Assembly: GCA_946803715.1 (NCBI GenBank)
Contig: CAMPET010000003.1
Span: 917,307 to 968,160, forward strand
From: Beroe ovata
Lineage: Eukaryota > Ctenophora > Nuda > Beroida > Beroidae
Direction: 5' to 3'
DNA length: 50,854 bases
The position numbers and the translations under genes were made by a program. Shown here piece by piece: positions 12,933-23,800 of the stretch. A model generated the notes under the pieces. The model was not told where the DNA came from, ran no database searches, and saw only the letters and a program-made list of their open reading frames with translations. Every line of letters begins with the position of its first letter. Position 1 is the first letter of the stretch.

Positions 12933-15900
12933 ATGAAGATAATCATTCATGCTATCATGTTGATCGTATTGGGATGTATCCCATCATGCAACTGCATTGA
13001 GATGGATGAGTCTCACAAAACAGATATATGGCGGACAGTTTGGAGAAAACGGCACTATCACACTGCATCATGGACGTCCAATGAGGTCTCCCGCTGTCAC
13101 TTGGTCGTAGTTGGCGGTTTCATCAAGGAACGCTGCCTCCTTGATGATAACAATTGGTATTTCAAGTGCCCTCTTTCACCTGATTTCTACTTTGTCGTCT
13201 CAAAGAATTGTAAGAGGACGGAATTTACTCATTTGTGTCCCGATGATCCGTCATTTTACCAGTTTTGCGGCCACACGACGTGTGAGGATGATAACAATAT
13301 TGACAGGGCGCCAGGGGTTGGTCTTTGTGGGGAGATACTCTGCACTAGTCCTTACAAAAACATCGACTACGTTTTTAACATCATGAACAGCATGGATTTC
13401 AAGTATAGATGTGACGGGAAGGAGCAGTGCGAGAATAGCCTCAATGGCATTGCTGTGGATGAAAACCAATGCCAGGAAACAGAAACTGCACCGTGTGGAC
13501 CATGTAGAAAATCATTCCCCGGTTTTATCCTCCCTGTGACACTATTCTGTGACGGGATTTGCAACTGTAACAACTGCTACGATGAAGCTAAGTGTGGAGA
13601 TAAGGGCACCGTCAACATAGGAATGATCTGTAGAGCTGCTCAATCATCGCCTCATTATCAAGGGGCCTGTTTTGGATCTCGAACTGGGTTACAATATATG
13701 GAACCTCACTTCCTCTGCGATGGATTTCGTAACTGTGAGAATGGTATCGACGAAATGGGATGCAACCCCAATGACACCTGTGAGTCAGGAACTTACCTCT
13801 ACAACAATATCCCAGGTGATTCCTACGACCCAACAAGAGAGTTACATCCACGCAGCAAATGCTCTAATCCTAATCATGTAAATGTACAATCCCTAGTGTG
13901 CGCTGATCACCGGGATCAGATGAACTGCACAAATGTGGCAAGTCCTCTACTGTGTGAGGTAGGCGGCAACCCCACCACTCTGTCAAAGTACGTTGTGTGT
14001 CAGGGATACGGGTTGTGTGACGACAAGATTGATGATTCCTGCATCTCATTTAGTAAGAAATGTCTTATACACAAGCATGAAATGTGCGATGGGGTCACGG
14101 ACTGTCCAGACAATGCTGACGAGACGACATCACAGTGTGAGGTCATGACCCCTCCTGAAGCAAGATGTGCCAGGAGATATTCATTTTCAAAGCAAAACAT
14201 CACATTCCCATTACTCTGGGTAATGGATGGAGTGAAAGATTGTATCGACGAGCTGGATGAAGATACCAGTAAATGGTCCAGGACTTGTGGGATGGGCGAC
14301 GATGTCCACTACACCTACCAGAATGAGGAATCTTGTTCAACAACAGGACTCTTCAAATGCCGAAAAACCAACGGATTCCTGAAAATCAGTAATCTCTGCT
14401 CTGGCAGACATAATTGTGATGCAACAGTCTGCAGGACTTCTAGATTCTTCCGAACTAATTCTTTCAAACTAAGCACATTTGCATCCCTGAAACGTTTTTC
14501 CTATTGCCTGCCTGGTTTGAAAAACCTCGAAAAGATGATAGGGCCCTGTGTTGAGAAGAGAATCGGAAGGAATGGCACAATCTATGGTGTAAAAGAAACA
14601 GATTCTATACTTCTGGGTGTTAATTACGCTCGGGGAATTAATTGTCTTGATATCTTCGGGGAATTTCACGTTTATCTAGTTTGTATGGCCGCCTGTAACA
14701 TGATTTCATTGAAGTGTCCGTTGAGAAAATTGAACCAAACATCATGCTACCGTAGTTCACATCGGGTTTTAACTTTCACAGATGATTTTGAACTAACAGT
14801 AGCATTCAAACAACCAGACAACTCCTTCATGAACAATGTTTTTGGATGTAGAAATGGTATATGTGTTACCTATGACAAGGTGTGTGATTTGCAAAACGAT
14901 TGCGGAGATTCATCGGATGAAAACCACTGTCAAAACAATTACAAATGTCTTACTTCGGGGGAATTCATTGCCAAAAGTAAAAAGTGTGATGGAACTTTTG
15001 ATTGCTTGGACAACAGTGATGAATGTAATAACGACTGTAATAACCAAATCAAGATTTTCAACGATAGAATACTGTTTTTCTTGGCATTAGTGTTTGGAGC
15101 TTCTGCCACTTTGTTGAATTCAGCTGTCATAAAGAAAGGACTCGAGAAGTATTCTTCTCTGAAGACTGTTCTGGCTAAAGTGAACGAAGCATTTGTCTTG
15201 GTTGTTTCGACTGGGGATCTTCTCCAGGGCATCTTCGTGTTACTTGTCGTTATATCGGATCAATATCTCAACACTAGCACGTGTGAGACTCAGTTTGACT
15301 GGGTTACCAGTGACATGTGCAATTTCCTCGGCATCATATCCACATTGGGGTCACTGGTTTCCCTTTATTCCATGACCTGTCTGAGCTTATTCCGTGCCAC
15401 TGGAGCTCGGACCATGAATGTACCACAGAAAGAGCTGAGTAACAGGCAAAGAGTGAAGTTGTATGGATGTATTTGCGGGATATACCTGGTGGCGTGTGTT
15501 GTTGCATTGCTGCCCATACTACCACTCTTGGAATCGTACTTTGTACAATCCCAAGAATACGATAAAAATTCACTCTTTGTGGGGAGCATTGATAAAGAAC
15601 GCCATGTCATGATAATAGAAGCTTATTATGGGAGATTGTCTCTGAAAAATCCTTCTTGGGATGAGATCAGAAACCTCGTGAAAGATATGTTTGTCAACGA
15701 AGAGGTACAAGGTGATGGGATCGGTTTCTATGGCAGCAATGGGTTCTGCTTGTTCAACTACTTCGTCACAACTGAGAATTCTCACATATGGATGTCAGCA
15801 TTGGTCATGGCTACCAATGTCATCAGTATCATAATCATCACAGCATGCTACATCTACCTCAACGTTCTCACCATCAAGAGTTCTTCCATAGCTGGAAACA

Positions 15901-16214
15901 ACAACAGAGCCCACTTAGACCGGAATAAGAAGATTCAAAGGAAAATCACCATAATCATCGCAACTGATCTACTATCTTGGGTGCCATTCTTCATGATCTG
16001 GCTTATCCATGTTTTCCAACTTTTCAGTACATCAGGATGGCATTCTCTGTTTAGTATCATCATTTTACCATTGAATTCCATTGTAAATCCCTTTCTTATC
16101 CTGGAGGGAGAAATATCTGGATACTTAGTCACAGTCATGAAGCTCTCCCGATGTTTCACAATTTTTGTACGCCATAATGAGGAACAGCCACCAGCACAAG
16201 TCACAGCTGAGTGA
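12933..16214 (+). CDS. LDLa-repeat class A GPCR, copy 1, 1093 aa, intronless
   Basis: Predicted plasma-membrane receptor. Signal peptide at residues 1-21. A Cys-rich ectodomain of about 690 residues contains several LDL-receptor-A-like modules with calcium-cage endings: CDGFRNCENGIDEMGC, CDGVTDCPDNADETTSQC, CDLQNDCGDSSDENHC, KCDGTFDCLDNSDEC. Seven helices run from about residue 705 to 1056. TM3 ends SLFRATG rather than DRY. ECL2 is unusually long (about 80 residues) and ends FYGSNGFCLFNYF, like relaxin/LGR-type receptors. TM6 is DLLSWVPFFMIWL and TM7 SIVNPFLIL (NPxxY variant). The nearest known architecture is GRL101/RXFP-like, but I see no leucine-rich repeats between the LDLa part and TM1. 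Ligand unknown. The C-terminal tail is short. The family call is confident, the subfamily less so. Confidence 0.9.
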   Translation: MKIIIHAIMLIVLGCIPSCNCIEMDESHKTDIWRTVWRKRHYHTASWTSNEVSRCHLVVVGGFIKERCLLDDNNWYFKCPLSPDFYFVVSKNCKRTEFTHLCPDDPSFYQFCGHTTCEDDNNIDRAPGVGLCGEILCTSPYKNIDYVFNIMNSMDFKYRCDGKEQCENSLNGIAVDENQCQETETAPCGPCRKSFPGFILPVTLFCDGICNCNNCYDEAKCGDKGTVNIGMICRAAQSSPHYQGACFGSRTGLQYMEPHFLCDGFRNCENGIDEMGCNPNDTCESGTYLYNNIPGDSYDPTRELHPRSKCSNPNHVNVQSLVCADHRDQMNCTNVASPLLCEVGGNPTTLSKYVVCQGYGLCDDKIDDSCISFSKKCLIHKHEMCDGVTDCPDNADETTSQCEVMTPPEARCARRYSFSKQNITFPLLWVMDGVKDCIDELDEDTSKWSRTCGMGDDVHYTYQNEESCSTTGLFKCRKTNGFLKISNLCSGRHNCDATVCRTSRFFRTNSFKLSTFASLKRFSYCLPGLKNLEKMIGPCVEKRIGRNGTIYGVKETDSILLGVNYARGINCLDIFGEFHVYLVCMAACNMISLKCPLRKLNQTSCYRSSHRVLTFTDDFELTVAFKQPDNSFMNNVFGCRNGICVTYDKVCDLQNDCGDSSDENHCQNNYKCLTSGEFIAKSKKCDGTFDCLDNSDECNNDCNNQIKIFNDRILFFLALVFGASATLLNSAVIKKGLEKYSSLKTVLAKVNEAFVLVVSTGDLLQGIFVLLVVISDQYLNTSTCETQFDWVTSDMCNFLGIISTLGSLVSLYSMTCLSLFRATGARTMNVPQKELSNRQRVKLYGCICGIYLVACVVALLPILPLLESYFVQSQEYDKNSLFVGSIDKERHVMIIEAYYGRLSLKNPSWDEIRNLVKDMFVNEEVQGDGIGFYGSNGFCLFNYFVTTENSHIWMSALVMATNVISIIIITACYIYLNVLTIKSSSIAGNNNRAHLDRNKKIQRKITIIIATDLLSWVPFFMIWLIHVFQLFSTSGWHSLFSIIILPLNSIVNPFLILEGEISGYLVTVMKLSRCFTIFVRHNEEQPPAQVTAE

Positions 16215-16321
16215 GATCAGGCGGAATGTGTGGAGGAGAAGCATCACCAGATATAAATAATGTGAGAAAAGATTTACATCTTTTTGAAGAAATTTATGTC
16301 GCTCACATGAACAAGAAGCCC

Positions 16322-16327
16322 AATAAA
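16322..16327 (+). promoter_or_regulatory. Poly(A) signal of receptor copy 1
   Basis: AATAAA about 108 bases after the TGA at 16212-16214; the equivalent site is kept in copy 2. Confidence 0.6.
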
Positions 16328-16629
16328 AGAACTTTTTCACACGATGGGTTGGCGGACGGCGGTGGAGAACGTTGTTCGCTTTAGCATTCTTCCAAGGATT
16401 CATTTAATCATCAACATTTATCTTCAAGTTTCAACATTCATTCAAAGATTACCTACTATGGAGCTGGGGTTTTCGAAGCGAATCGCATTGCTGGTTGAAT
16501 TCTAGGGATGAGGTCAGAGGAGCACGAACTTAAGCTAAGTTGAGTTGGTAAACGCAAGCACAGTAGCAATTATATAGTTTTATAAGCACAACAAGATTAC
16601 AGACAGTTCTTCGGAAGAGAGTTCTTCTC

Positions 16630-16990
16630 ATATCATTGACTTTAAAATCAAGAACGCACAGATGCTGTGGACAACAACACCCAAATCTCATTTGGTTTTG
16701 GAAAAATGTCACTATTTTTTTATTAATAGTTAATTCTAGTCATTTTGAGAAAAAGTGCTAATTGATCAATTATTCAATTAGCTCATTGGGTCCGAAAGTT
16801 AAGTCATCATCCCGAAAAACGCATCTCGAAATCTCCTATTATCCAGACTGTAATAATCAGAATTGGCGACTTTGTGACGTCATAATGACATCATATGAGC
16901 GTCAAAAAATAATACAGACCATGTCTGAAAAGCCCTTTCTTTCTTCTTTCCAACGCTGGGTCGACATTCAATGTATCTTTTGTGGTTTAC
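16630..16990 (+). repeat. Dispersed repeat R, copy 1 (internally deleted)
   Basis: Same orientation and high identity to 19745-20480: ATATCATTGACTTT...CAAGAACGCACAGATGC at one end, and TTCCAACGCTGGGTCGACAT...TTTGTGGTT at the other. It lacks about 140 bases present in copy 2. It carries a TGACGTCATAATGACATCAT block with CRE-like half sites. It starts about ten bases after the 3' limit of the receptor duplication. Confidence 0.8.
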
Positions 16991-17010
16991 AAGTTAGAGA
17001 CCGTTCACAC

Positions 17011-17100
17011 ATTACGTAATCAGCCGAGGGGGAGGGGGTTTCCAAATGATTACGCTTTATTACGGAGGGGGAGGGGGGTTTGACCTTGATTACGTAATCA
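17011..17100. repeat. G-rich element between ATTACGTAAT palindromes
   Basis: Two G-rich tracts (GGGGGAGGGGG and GGAGGGGGAGGGGGG) with ATTACG motifs are bounded by ATTACGTAATC and GATTACGTAAT. It resembles a short MITE and could form a G-quadruplex. Confidence 0.6.
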
Positions 17101-17350
17101 AGACATTTCCAAGTTCTTGGCCCTCGACGCCAGTCAGACTGCAACTTCAAAGTTTGACATGCACCATTTTCTCTGATTAGGTTTACAGTATGTGTCACAC
17201 ATTGTGGCGGGTCACGTGGTATATCATGGGTGTAATTATCAGATCACGTGACACTTAAGCAACGTGTAATGAGACCATTAAACACCCGTTTGAAACACAA
17301 GTTAAAACCACGTGGCATAATATGAGACGCTAGTAACTGTCTGCAGGCTA

Positions 17351-17511
17351 GCACTCACTGTGCTCCCCTCTACTTAGCGTATACTCACTGTATATCGCCA
17401 GCACTCACTGTGCTTCCTTCTACTGAGCGTATTCTCACTGTATATCGCCAGCACTCACTGTGCTCCCTTCTACTGAGCTTATACTCACTGTATATCGCTA
17501 GCACTCACTGT
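17351..17511. repeat. 50-bp tandem repeat, about 3.2 copies
   Basis: Units begin GCACTCACTGTGCT exactly at 17351, 17401, 17451 and 17501 and end TATATCGCCA or TATATCGCTA. The fourth copy is cut by the N at 17512, so the true array may be longer. Confidence 0.92.
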
Positions 17512-17581
17512 NGCCCGACAAGCGCGGTATCAAATCCATGAAATTGAATGCATTATAATGCAATGATCATAATATTAATCA

Positions 17582-18289
17582 ACTAGAAAACCCGTCGGTT
17601 GGATGCGATGCTACGAATGGGATGTGAAGTCTGAAGTTGAAATTAATATGAAATTGAAAGTTTGTGCAACCGCACAATGCACTTTCAATGCCGAGTCGCC
17701 ACAAATCGTAGTCAACAGGAAGTTGTGTCAGCAAATTGCAGATGTGATGTAGAGAGAAGCGTTCAGAGAGAAAACTCGTAAGAGAGGGTTGTGTCAAGAG
17801 AGCAAAGAGTCAAGTGCAAGTAATGCGAAGAGAAAAAGTGCTACGCGAAAGTGATGTCAAGAGGGAGTGGTGTCAAGAGGGAATTGTGAAAGGAAGAGAA
17901 TAGTTTTTAGGAAAAGTGCTGTCAAGAGAAGAAGTGTCAACAGGGAGTGGTGTCAAAATGAAAAGATAAACCTAATAAGACAATTGCTGTATCAAGGGAA
18001 TGGGGTCAAATGGACTGGTGTCGGAAAAGAGGCATCAAGAGAGGATGGCGATTGGTGTCAAGAAGGGTGATGTCTAGAGGGAGTGGTGTCAAGAGAGAAA
18101 AGTGCCAACTGAGAGTGGTGTCAAGGGAGAATAGTTTTTAGGAAAAGTGCTGTCCAGGGAAGAAGTGTCAAGAGGGAGTGTTGTCAAAAGATAATATTGT
18201 CATGAGATGGACCTATCGAAATAATTGGTTAATCAATGGAGTGGTGTCAAATGGACNTGTAGCACGCCCACTTGACGGGTGTTCTAGTC
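17582..18289. mobile_element. Putative non-autonomous element with short inverted ends
   Basis: The left end ACTAGAAAACCCGTCGG is mirrored at the right end, whose reverse complement reads ACTAGAACACCCGTCAAG. Most of the interior is purine-rich degenerate repeats of GTGTCAAGAGGGAGTG type (17740-18250), with an N at 18257. No coding capacity and no clear target-site duplication. A related left end (AACTAGAAAACTGGCCAAG) occurs at 43668. Confidence 0.5.
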
Positions 18290-18395
18290 TATGATATATT
18301 CTAACCAAAATTAACGTGGATCTTTTGGATCGCGGCGTGCATATGGCGGTGCGCATATAACAGTGTATCGCGCGTTTCATCTAAGAAATATCAAT

Positions 18396-18444
18396 TTTGG
18401 CGGCGGGCTAATTACTTCAATTTTTAGATATGCCCGCCGCCAAA
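18396..18444. repeat. Perfect 13-bp inverted repeat
   Basis: TTTGGCGGCGGGC and its complement GCCCGCCGCCAAA flank a 23-base AT-rich loop. Confidence 0.85.
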
Positions 18445-18464
18445 CCGGGGGCATTCTTCAGAAC

Positions 18465-19662
18465 AGCGACGCCACTAGAACGCCACGAGAATGCCATCAC
18501 AGCGCCACTAGAGTGCCACTAGAACGCCACCGCAGCGCTAATAGAGCGCCACCGCGGCGCCACTGAGGCGCCATGATAGCGCTACCGGAGCGCCACTGTA
18601 ACGCCATGATGCTGCCACTGTAACGCCACTGTGGTGCTACCGCGGCGCTAGTAAGGCGGCACTATAAGACGCTACCGGGGCGCCATGATAGCGCCACTAG
18701 AACGCTACAGCAGCGCCATGGCAGAGCAACTGAAGCGCCACAGAAAAGCTATGACAGCGCATTGGCAGAGCCACGATGGCGCCACTAAAGTGCCACCAAA
18801 GTGCCATTTCATGAATTTTGCAATTAAGAGTAAACTTCGAATTTGCAATCACAGATAAATCCGCACTTTTTTAACGTACCCTGATTTGCCATTGTACTTG
18901 TAGTGAATCAAGTGTCCAACGGCGTCAATACTCCGCGGTAGATAACACGAGGGTATTCATGACAGTAGTGTTTCCTGGATTAGTCCAGCTTCCCTCAGAT
19001 CTTTGTAGCATGCTGTGTTCATGGTTTGCTATACCTATTACTCTATGTGGCACGAGTCTTACATATATATGGATAGGTATACCATCCGTGCAATCAGACC
19101 CAATGGCCGTCGACCATCCTAAATCATTAGATCATGTGGAACACTGGAACCACACATACAGACTCATATGACATTATAACCCACCATAATCAATGCATCA
19201 CGTGACCTGCCCAATCACAATCATGAGATCGCGAGCTGGTTTTGGGTCACGTGATGCAATGAGATCGCGAGCTGGTTTTGGGTCACGTGATGCAATGAGA
19301 TCACGTGCTGGTGTTCCGAGGAAGATTACCATCAGTATTTGCTCGATTTTTGATCTAATTGTTATTCATTGTTGTTGACTATAATTACTATTATGTCACG
19401 ATTTATTTATTTTCCCTCCTGATCCTATAGTCCAATGTATTCCTAACTTAAAAACCGAAATTAATGAAATGGCAATTTGGTGGCGTTCTCGTGGCGCTAT
19501 CGTGGCTCTGCGATGGCGCTGTCATAGCTTTTCTGTGGCGCTTCAGTGGCTCTGCCATGGCGCTGCAGTAGCGTTCTAGTGGCGCTATCATGGCGCCCCG
19601 GTAGTGTATGAGTAGCGCCCTACTAGCGTCTAGCGCCGCGGTAGCGCCACAGTGGCGTTACA
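18465..19662. mobile_element. Foldback-like element with arms of an 11-bp satellite
   Basis: Left arm (about 18465-18815) is some 30 units of an 11-bp degenerate repeat (CGCCACTAGAG and variants, with CGCYAY nearly invariant). Right arm (about 19470-19662) is the same satellite in inverted orientation, and its unit order mirrors 18605-18815, including ATGAAATGGCA at the inner edge. Interior (18816-19470) is unrelated, AT-richer, without a transposase ORF, and contains a 36-bp tandem repeat. I infer a foldback-type transposon or a hairpin-forming inverted satellite. Confidence 0.65.
19225..19312. repeat. 36-bp tandem repeat containing CACGTG
   Basis: Units GAGATCGCGAGCTGG...CACGTGATGCAAT start at 19225 and 19261, with a partial third unit. 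Each full unit contains TCACGTGA. Confidence 0.85.
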
Positions 19663-19663
19663 G

Positions 19664-19754
19664 TCAATGATATGAGAAAAACGCGGCATTTGCGACAGAC
19701 TAGTGATCTGACGGCAGTCTGTCGCAAATGCCGCGTTCTTTATTATATCATTGA
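19664..19754. mobile_element. Palindromic MITE-like hairpin
   Basis: Outer inverted ends TCAATGATAT / ATATCATTGA enclose a perfect 21-bp stem (19680-19700 with 19717-19737, starting AACGCGGCATTTGCG) and a 16-base loop. It abuts the inverted 11-bp array on one side and repeat R on the other. Confidence 0.7.
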
Positions 19755-20480
19755 CTTTGAAATCAAGAACGCACAGATGCTGCGGACAACAACACCCAAA
19801 TCTCATTTGGTTTTGGAAAATATCACTATTTTTCATTGATAGTACCTAAATTCTAGTCATTTTGAGAAAAGTGCTAATTGATCAATTATTCAATTAGCTC
19901 ATTGGGTCCGAAAGTAAAGTATAATGACTAAGTAATAATATCAAGAAACAAGCTATCATACCCCATTGGAAAAACATTTCTATCTATTTCAGATATCGAG
20001 ATATTTATACTAATGAGGCTAATTAGGTTGCAAGCTAATTAGCTTTTCGGGAGCATCGGAGTAGTGTCATCAAAACGCATCTCAAAATCTCCTATTATCC
20101 AGACTGTAATAATCAAATTGGCGACTTTGTGACGTCATAATGACGTCATATGAGCGTCAAAAAATAATAGAGATGACCATGTCTTCTCTTTTTTCCAACG
20201 CTGGGTCGACATTTAATCAGGCACGTAGCCAGACATTTTTCCGGGGGGCTCGAAAGGCGAAGCGAGCAAGCTACGGCAGGGGTCTGTGGGGCTGCGCCCC
20301 CAGAAGCCAGAGGCTAAGTTCTGTTCGATAAGGTGAAATTCTTCAAAATTACCCGTTTATTGCTTTGTTACACTGGAAATAAACGGGTCTTGGGGCACTG
20401 CCCTGTTATAGAACGACATCATATTGAATAGAAAGTAGTATTCCAGTATCNGCATTCAATGTATCTTTTGTGGTTGAGAA
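19745..20480 (+). repeat. Dispersed repeat R, copy 2, with an insertion
   Basis: Fuller copy of the repeat at 16630-16990. Homology breaks at about 20216 and resumes after the N at 20451 with CATTCAATGTATCTTTTGTGG, so 20217-20450 is a separate insertion. Confidence 0.75.
20217..20450. mobile_element. GC-rich insertion within repeat R
   Basis: Begins AGGCACGTAGCCAGAC, contains GGGGCTGCGCCCCC (hairpin) and AAGGCGAAGCGAGC, and interrupts the copy of R. It has the look of a short, widespread non-autonomous element. No ORF. Confidence 0.5.
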
Positions 20481-20624
20481 GTTATGAAGGTTCAAAGAGG
20501 GGTCACTTTTGATGTAAAAAGAAGTTTGAAAAACAAGTTTGATGTAAAACATAAGTGTTGTCTCTCCCTATGTACATATATATGTCCATAGTACGTATGT
20601 TTGTATGTCTCTATAGTCTATATA

Positions 20625-20745
20625 TATAATCGTCGCCCTATATAGCAAGAATAATCTCGATTCTGGCGTTTTCAAGATGCTTTAACTTCGTCTTTTTTAC
20701 TCGATTGACTTGAAGAGTTGTTATTGAAGTCGAAATTCGAAACTT
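20625..20745 (+). repeat. Dispersed repeat S, copy 1
   Basis: TCGTCGCCCTATATAGCAAG...CGATTGACTTGAAG is recognisably related to 28389-28575. It directly abuts the 5' limit of receptor duplication copy 2. Confidence 0.55.
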
Positions 20746-20814
20746 TGAATACGTTAGATTATAGCTGGTTATCATTTCTGACTTCTTACCCTTCTTACTT
20801 GATGCAGAAAGACC

Positions 20815-23800
20815 ATGAAGATAATCATTCATGCTATCATGGTGATCGTATTGGGAGGTATCCCATCATGCAACTGCATTGAGATGGATGAGTCTCACAA
20901 AACAGATATATGGCAGACAATTTGGAGAAAACGGAACTATCACACTGCACCATGGACGTCCGATGAGGTCTGCCGCTGTCACTTGGTCGTAGTTGGTGGT
21001 TTCATCAAGGAACGCTGCCTCCTTGATGATAACAATTGGTATTTCAAGTGCCCTCTTTCACCTGATTTCTACTTTGTCGTCTCAAAGAATTGTAAGAGGA
21101 CAGAATTTTCTCATTTGTGTCCCAATGACCCGTCATTTTACCAGTTTTGCGGCCACACCACGTGTGAGGATGATAACAATATTGGCAGGGAGCCAGGGGT
21201 TGGTCTTTGTGGGGAGATACTCTGCACTAGTCCTTCCAAAACCATCGACTATGCTTTTAACATCATGAACAGCATGGATTTCAAGTATAGATGTGACGGT
21301 AAGGAGCAGTGCGAGAATAGCCTCAATGGCATTGCTGTGGATGAAAACCAATGCCAGGAAACAGAAACTGCACCATGTGGACCATGTAGAAAATCATTCC
21401 CCGGTTTCATCCTCCCTGTGACACTATTCTGTGACGGGATTTGCAACTGTGACAACTGCTACGATGAAGCTAAGTGTGGAGATAAGGGCACCGTCAACAT
21501 AGGAATGATCTGCAGAGTTGTTCAATCATCGCCTCAGTATCAAGGGGCCTGTTTTGGGTCACGGACTGGGTTACAATATGTCGAACCTCACTTCCTCTGC
21601 GATGGATTTCGTAACTGTGAGAATGGTATCGACGAAATGGGATGCAACCCCAATGACACCTGTGACTCAGGAACTTACCTCTACAACAATATCCCAGGTG
21701 AGCCCTACGACCCAACAAGAAAGTTACATCCACGCAGCAAATGCTCTAATCCTAATCATGTCAATGTACAATCCCTAGTGTGCACTGATCACCGGGATCA
21801 TATGAATTGCACAAATGTGGCAACTCCTCTACTGTGTGAGGTAGGGGGTCACCCCACCACTCTATCAAAGTACGTTGTGTGTCAGGGATACGGGTTGTGT
21901 GACGACAAGATTGATGATTCCTGCATCTCATTTAGTAAGAAATGTCTTATACACAAGCATGAAATGTGCGATGGGGTCACGGACTGTCCAGACAATGCTG
22001 ACGAGACGACATCACAGTGTGAGGTCATGACCCCTCCTGAAGCAAGATGTGTCAGGAGATATTCATTTTCAAAGCAAAACATCACATTCCCATTACTCTG
22101 GGTAATGGATGGAGTGAAAGATTGTATCGACGATCTGGATGAAGATACCAGTAAATGGTCCAGGACTTGTGGGATGGGCGACGATGTCCACTACACCTAC
22201 CAGAATGAGGAATCTTGTTCAACAACAGGACTCTTCAAATGCCGAAAAACCAACGGATTCCTGAAAATCAGTAACCTCTGCTCTGGCAGACATAATTGTG
22301 ATGCAACAGTCTGCAGGACTTCTAGATTCTTCCGAACTAATTCTTTCAAACTAAGCACATTTGCATCCCTGAAACGTTTTTCCTATTGCCTGCCTGGTTT
22401 GAAAAACCTCGAAAAGATGATAGGGCCCTGTGTTGAGAAGAGAATCGGAAGGAATGGCACAATCTATGGTGTAAAAGAAACAGATTCTATACTTCTGGGT
22501 GTTAATTACGCTCGGGGAATTAATTGTCTTGATATCTTCGGGGAATTTCACGTTTATCTAGTTTGTATGGCCGCCTGTAACATGATTTCATTGAAGTGTC
22601 CGTTGAGAAAATTGAACCAAACATCATGCTACCGTAGTTCACATCGGGTTTTAACTTTCACAGATGATTTTGAACTAACAGTAGCATTCAAACAACCAGA
22701 CAACTCCTTCATGAACAATGTTTTTGGATGTAGAAATGGTATATGTGTTACCTATGACAAGGTGTGTGATTTGCAAAACGATTGCGGAGATTCATCGGAT
22801 GAAAACCACTGTCAAAACAATTACAAATGTCTTACTTCGGGGGAATTCATTGCCAAAAGTAAAAAGTGTGATGGAACTTTTGATTGCTTGGACAACAGTG
22901 ATGAATGTAATAACGACTGTAATAACCAAATCAAGATTTTCAACGATAGAATACTGTTTTTCTTGGCATTAGTGTTTGGAGCTTCTGCCACTTTGTTGAA
23001 TTCAGCTGTCATAAAGAAAGGACTCGAGAAGTATTCTTCTCTGAAGACTGTTCTGGCTAAAGTGAACGAAGCATTTGTCTTGGTTGTTTCGACTGGGGAT
23101 CTTCTCCAGGGCATCTTCGTGTTACTTGTCGTTATATCGGATCAATATCTCAACACTAGCACGTGTGAGACTCAGTTTGACTGGGTTACCAGTGACATGT
23201 GCAATTTCCTCGGCATCATATCCACATTGGGGTCACTGGTTTCCCTTTATTCCATGACCAGTCTGAGCTTATTCCGTGCCACTGGAGCTCGGACCATGAA
23301 TGTACCACAGAAAGAGCTGAGTAACAGGCAAAGAGTGAAGTTGTATGGATGTATTTGCGGGATATACCTGGTGGCGTGTGTTGTTGCATTGCTGCCCATA
23401 CTACCACTCTTGGAATCGTACTTTGTACAATCCCAAGAATACGATAAAAATTCACTCTTTGTGGGGAGCATTGATAAAGAACGCCATGTCATGATAATAG
23501 AAGCTTATTATGGGAGATTGTCTCTGAAAAATCCTTCTTGGGATGAGATCAGAAACCTCGTGAAAGATATGTTTGTCAACGAAGAGGTACAAGGTGATGG
23601 GATCGGTTTCTATGGCAGCAATGGGTTCTGCTTGTTCAACTACTTCGTCACAACTGAGAATTCTCACATATGGATGTCAGCATTGGTCATGGCTACCAAT
23701 GTCATCAGTATCATAATCATCACAGCATGCTACATCTACCTCAACGTTCTCACCATCAAGAGTTCTTCCATAGCTGGAAACAACAACAGAGCCCACTTAG

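Larger units (their letters stand above)
12855..16619 (+). repeat. Tandem duplication unit, copy 1 (3.77 kb)
   Basis: Matches 20737-24503 end to end, from TCGAAACTTTGAATACGTTA through the whole receptor ORF to CTTCGGAAGAG. The 5' flank before the ATG is 78 bases in both copies. Homology stops abruptly on each side. Confidence 0.93.

Noticed and set aside
17351-17511. CRISPR-like regular repeats
   Set aside because: Repeats are contiguous 50-bp units with no unique spacers, in an animal genome.
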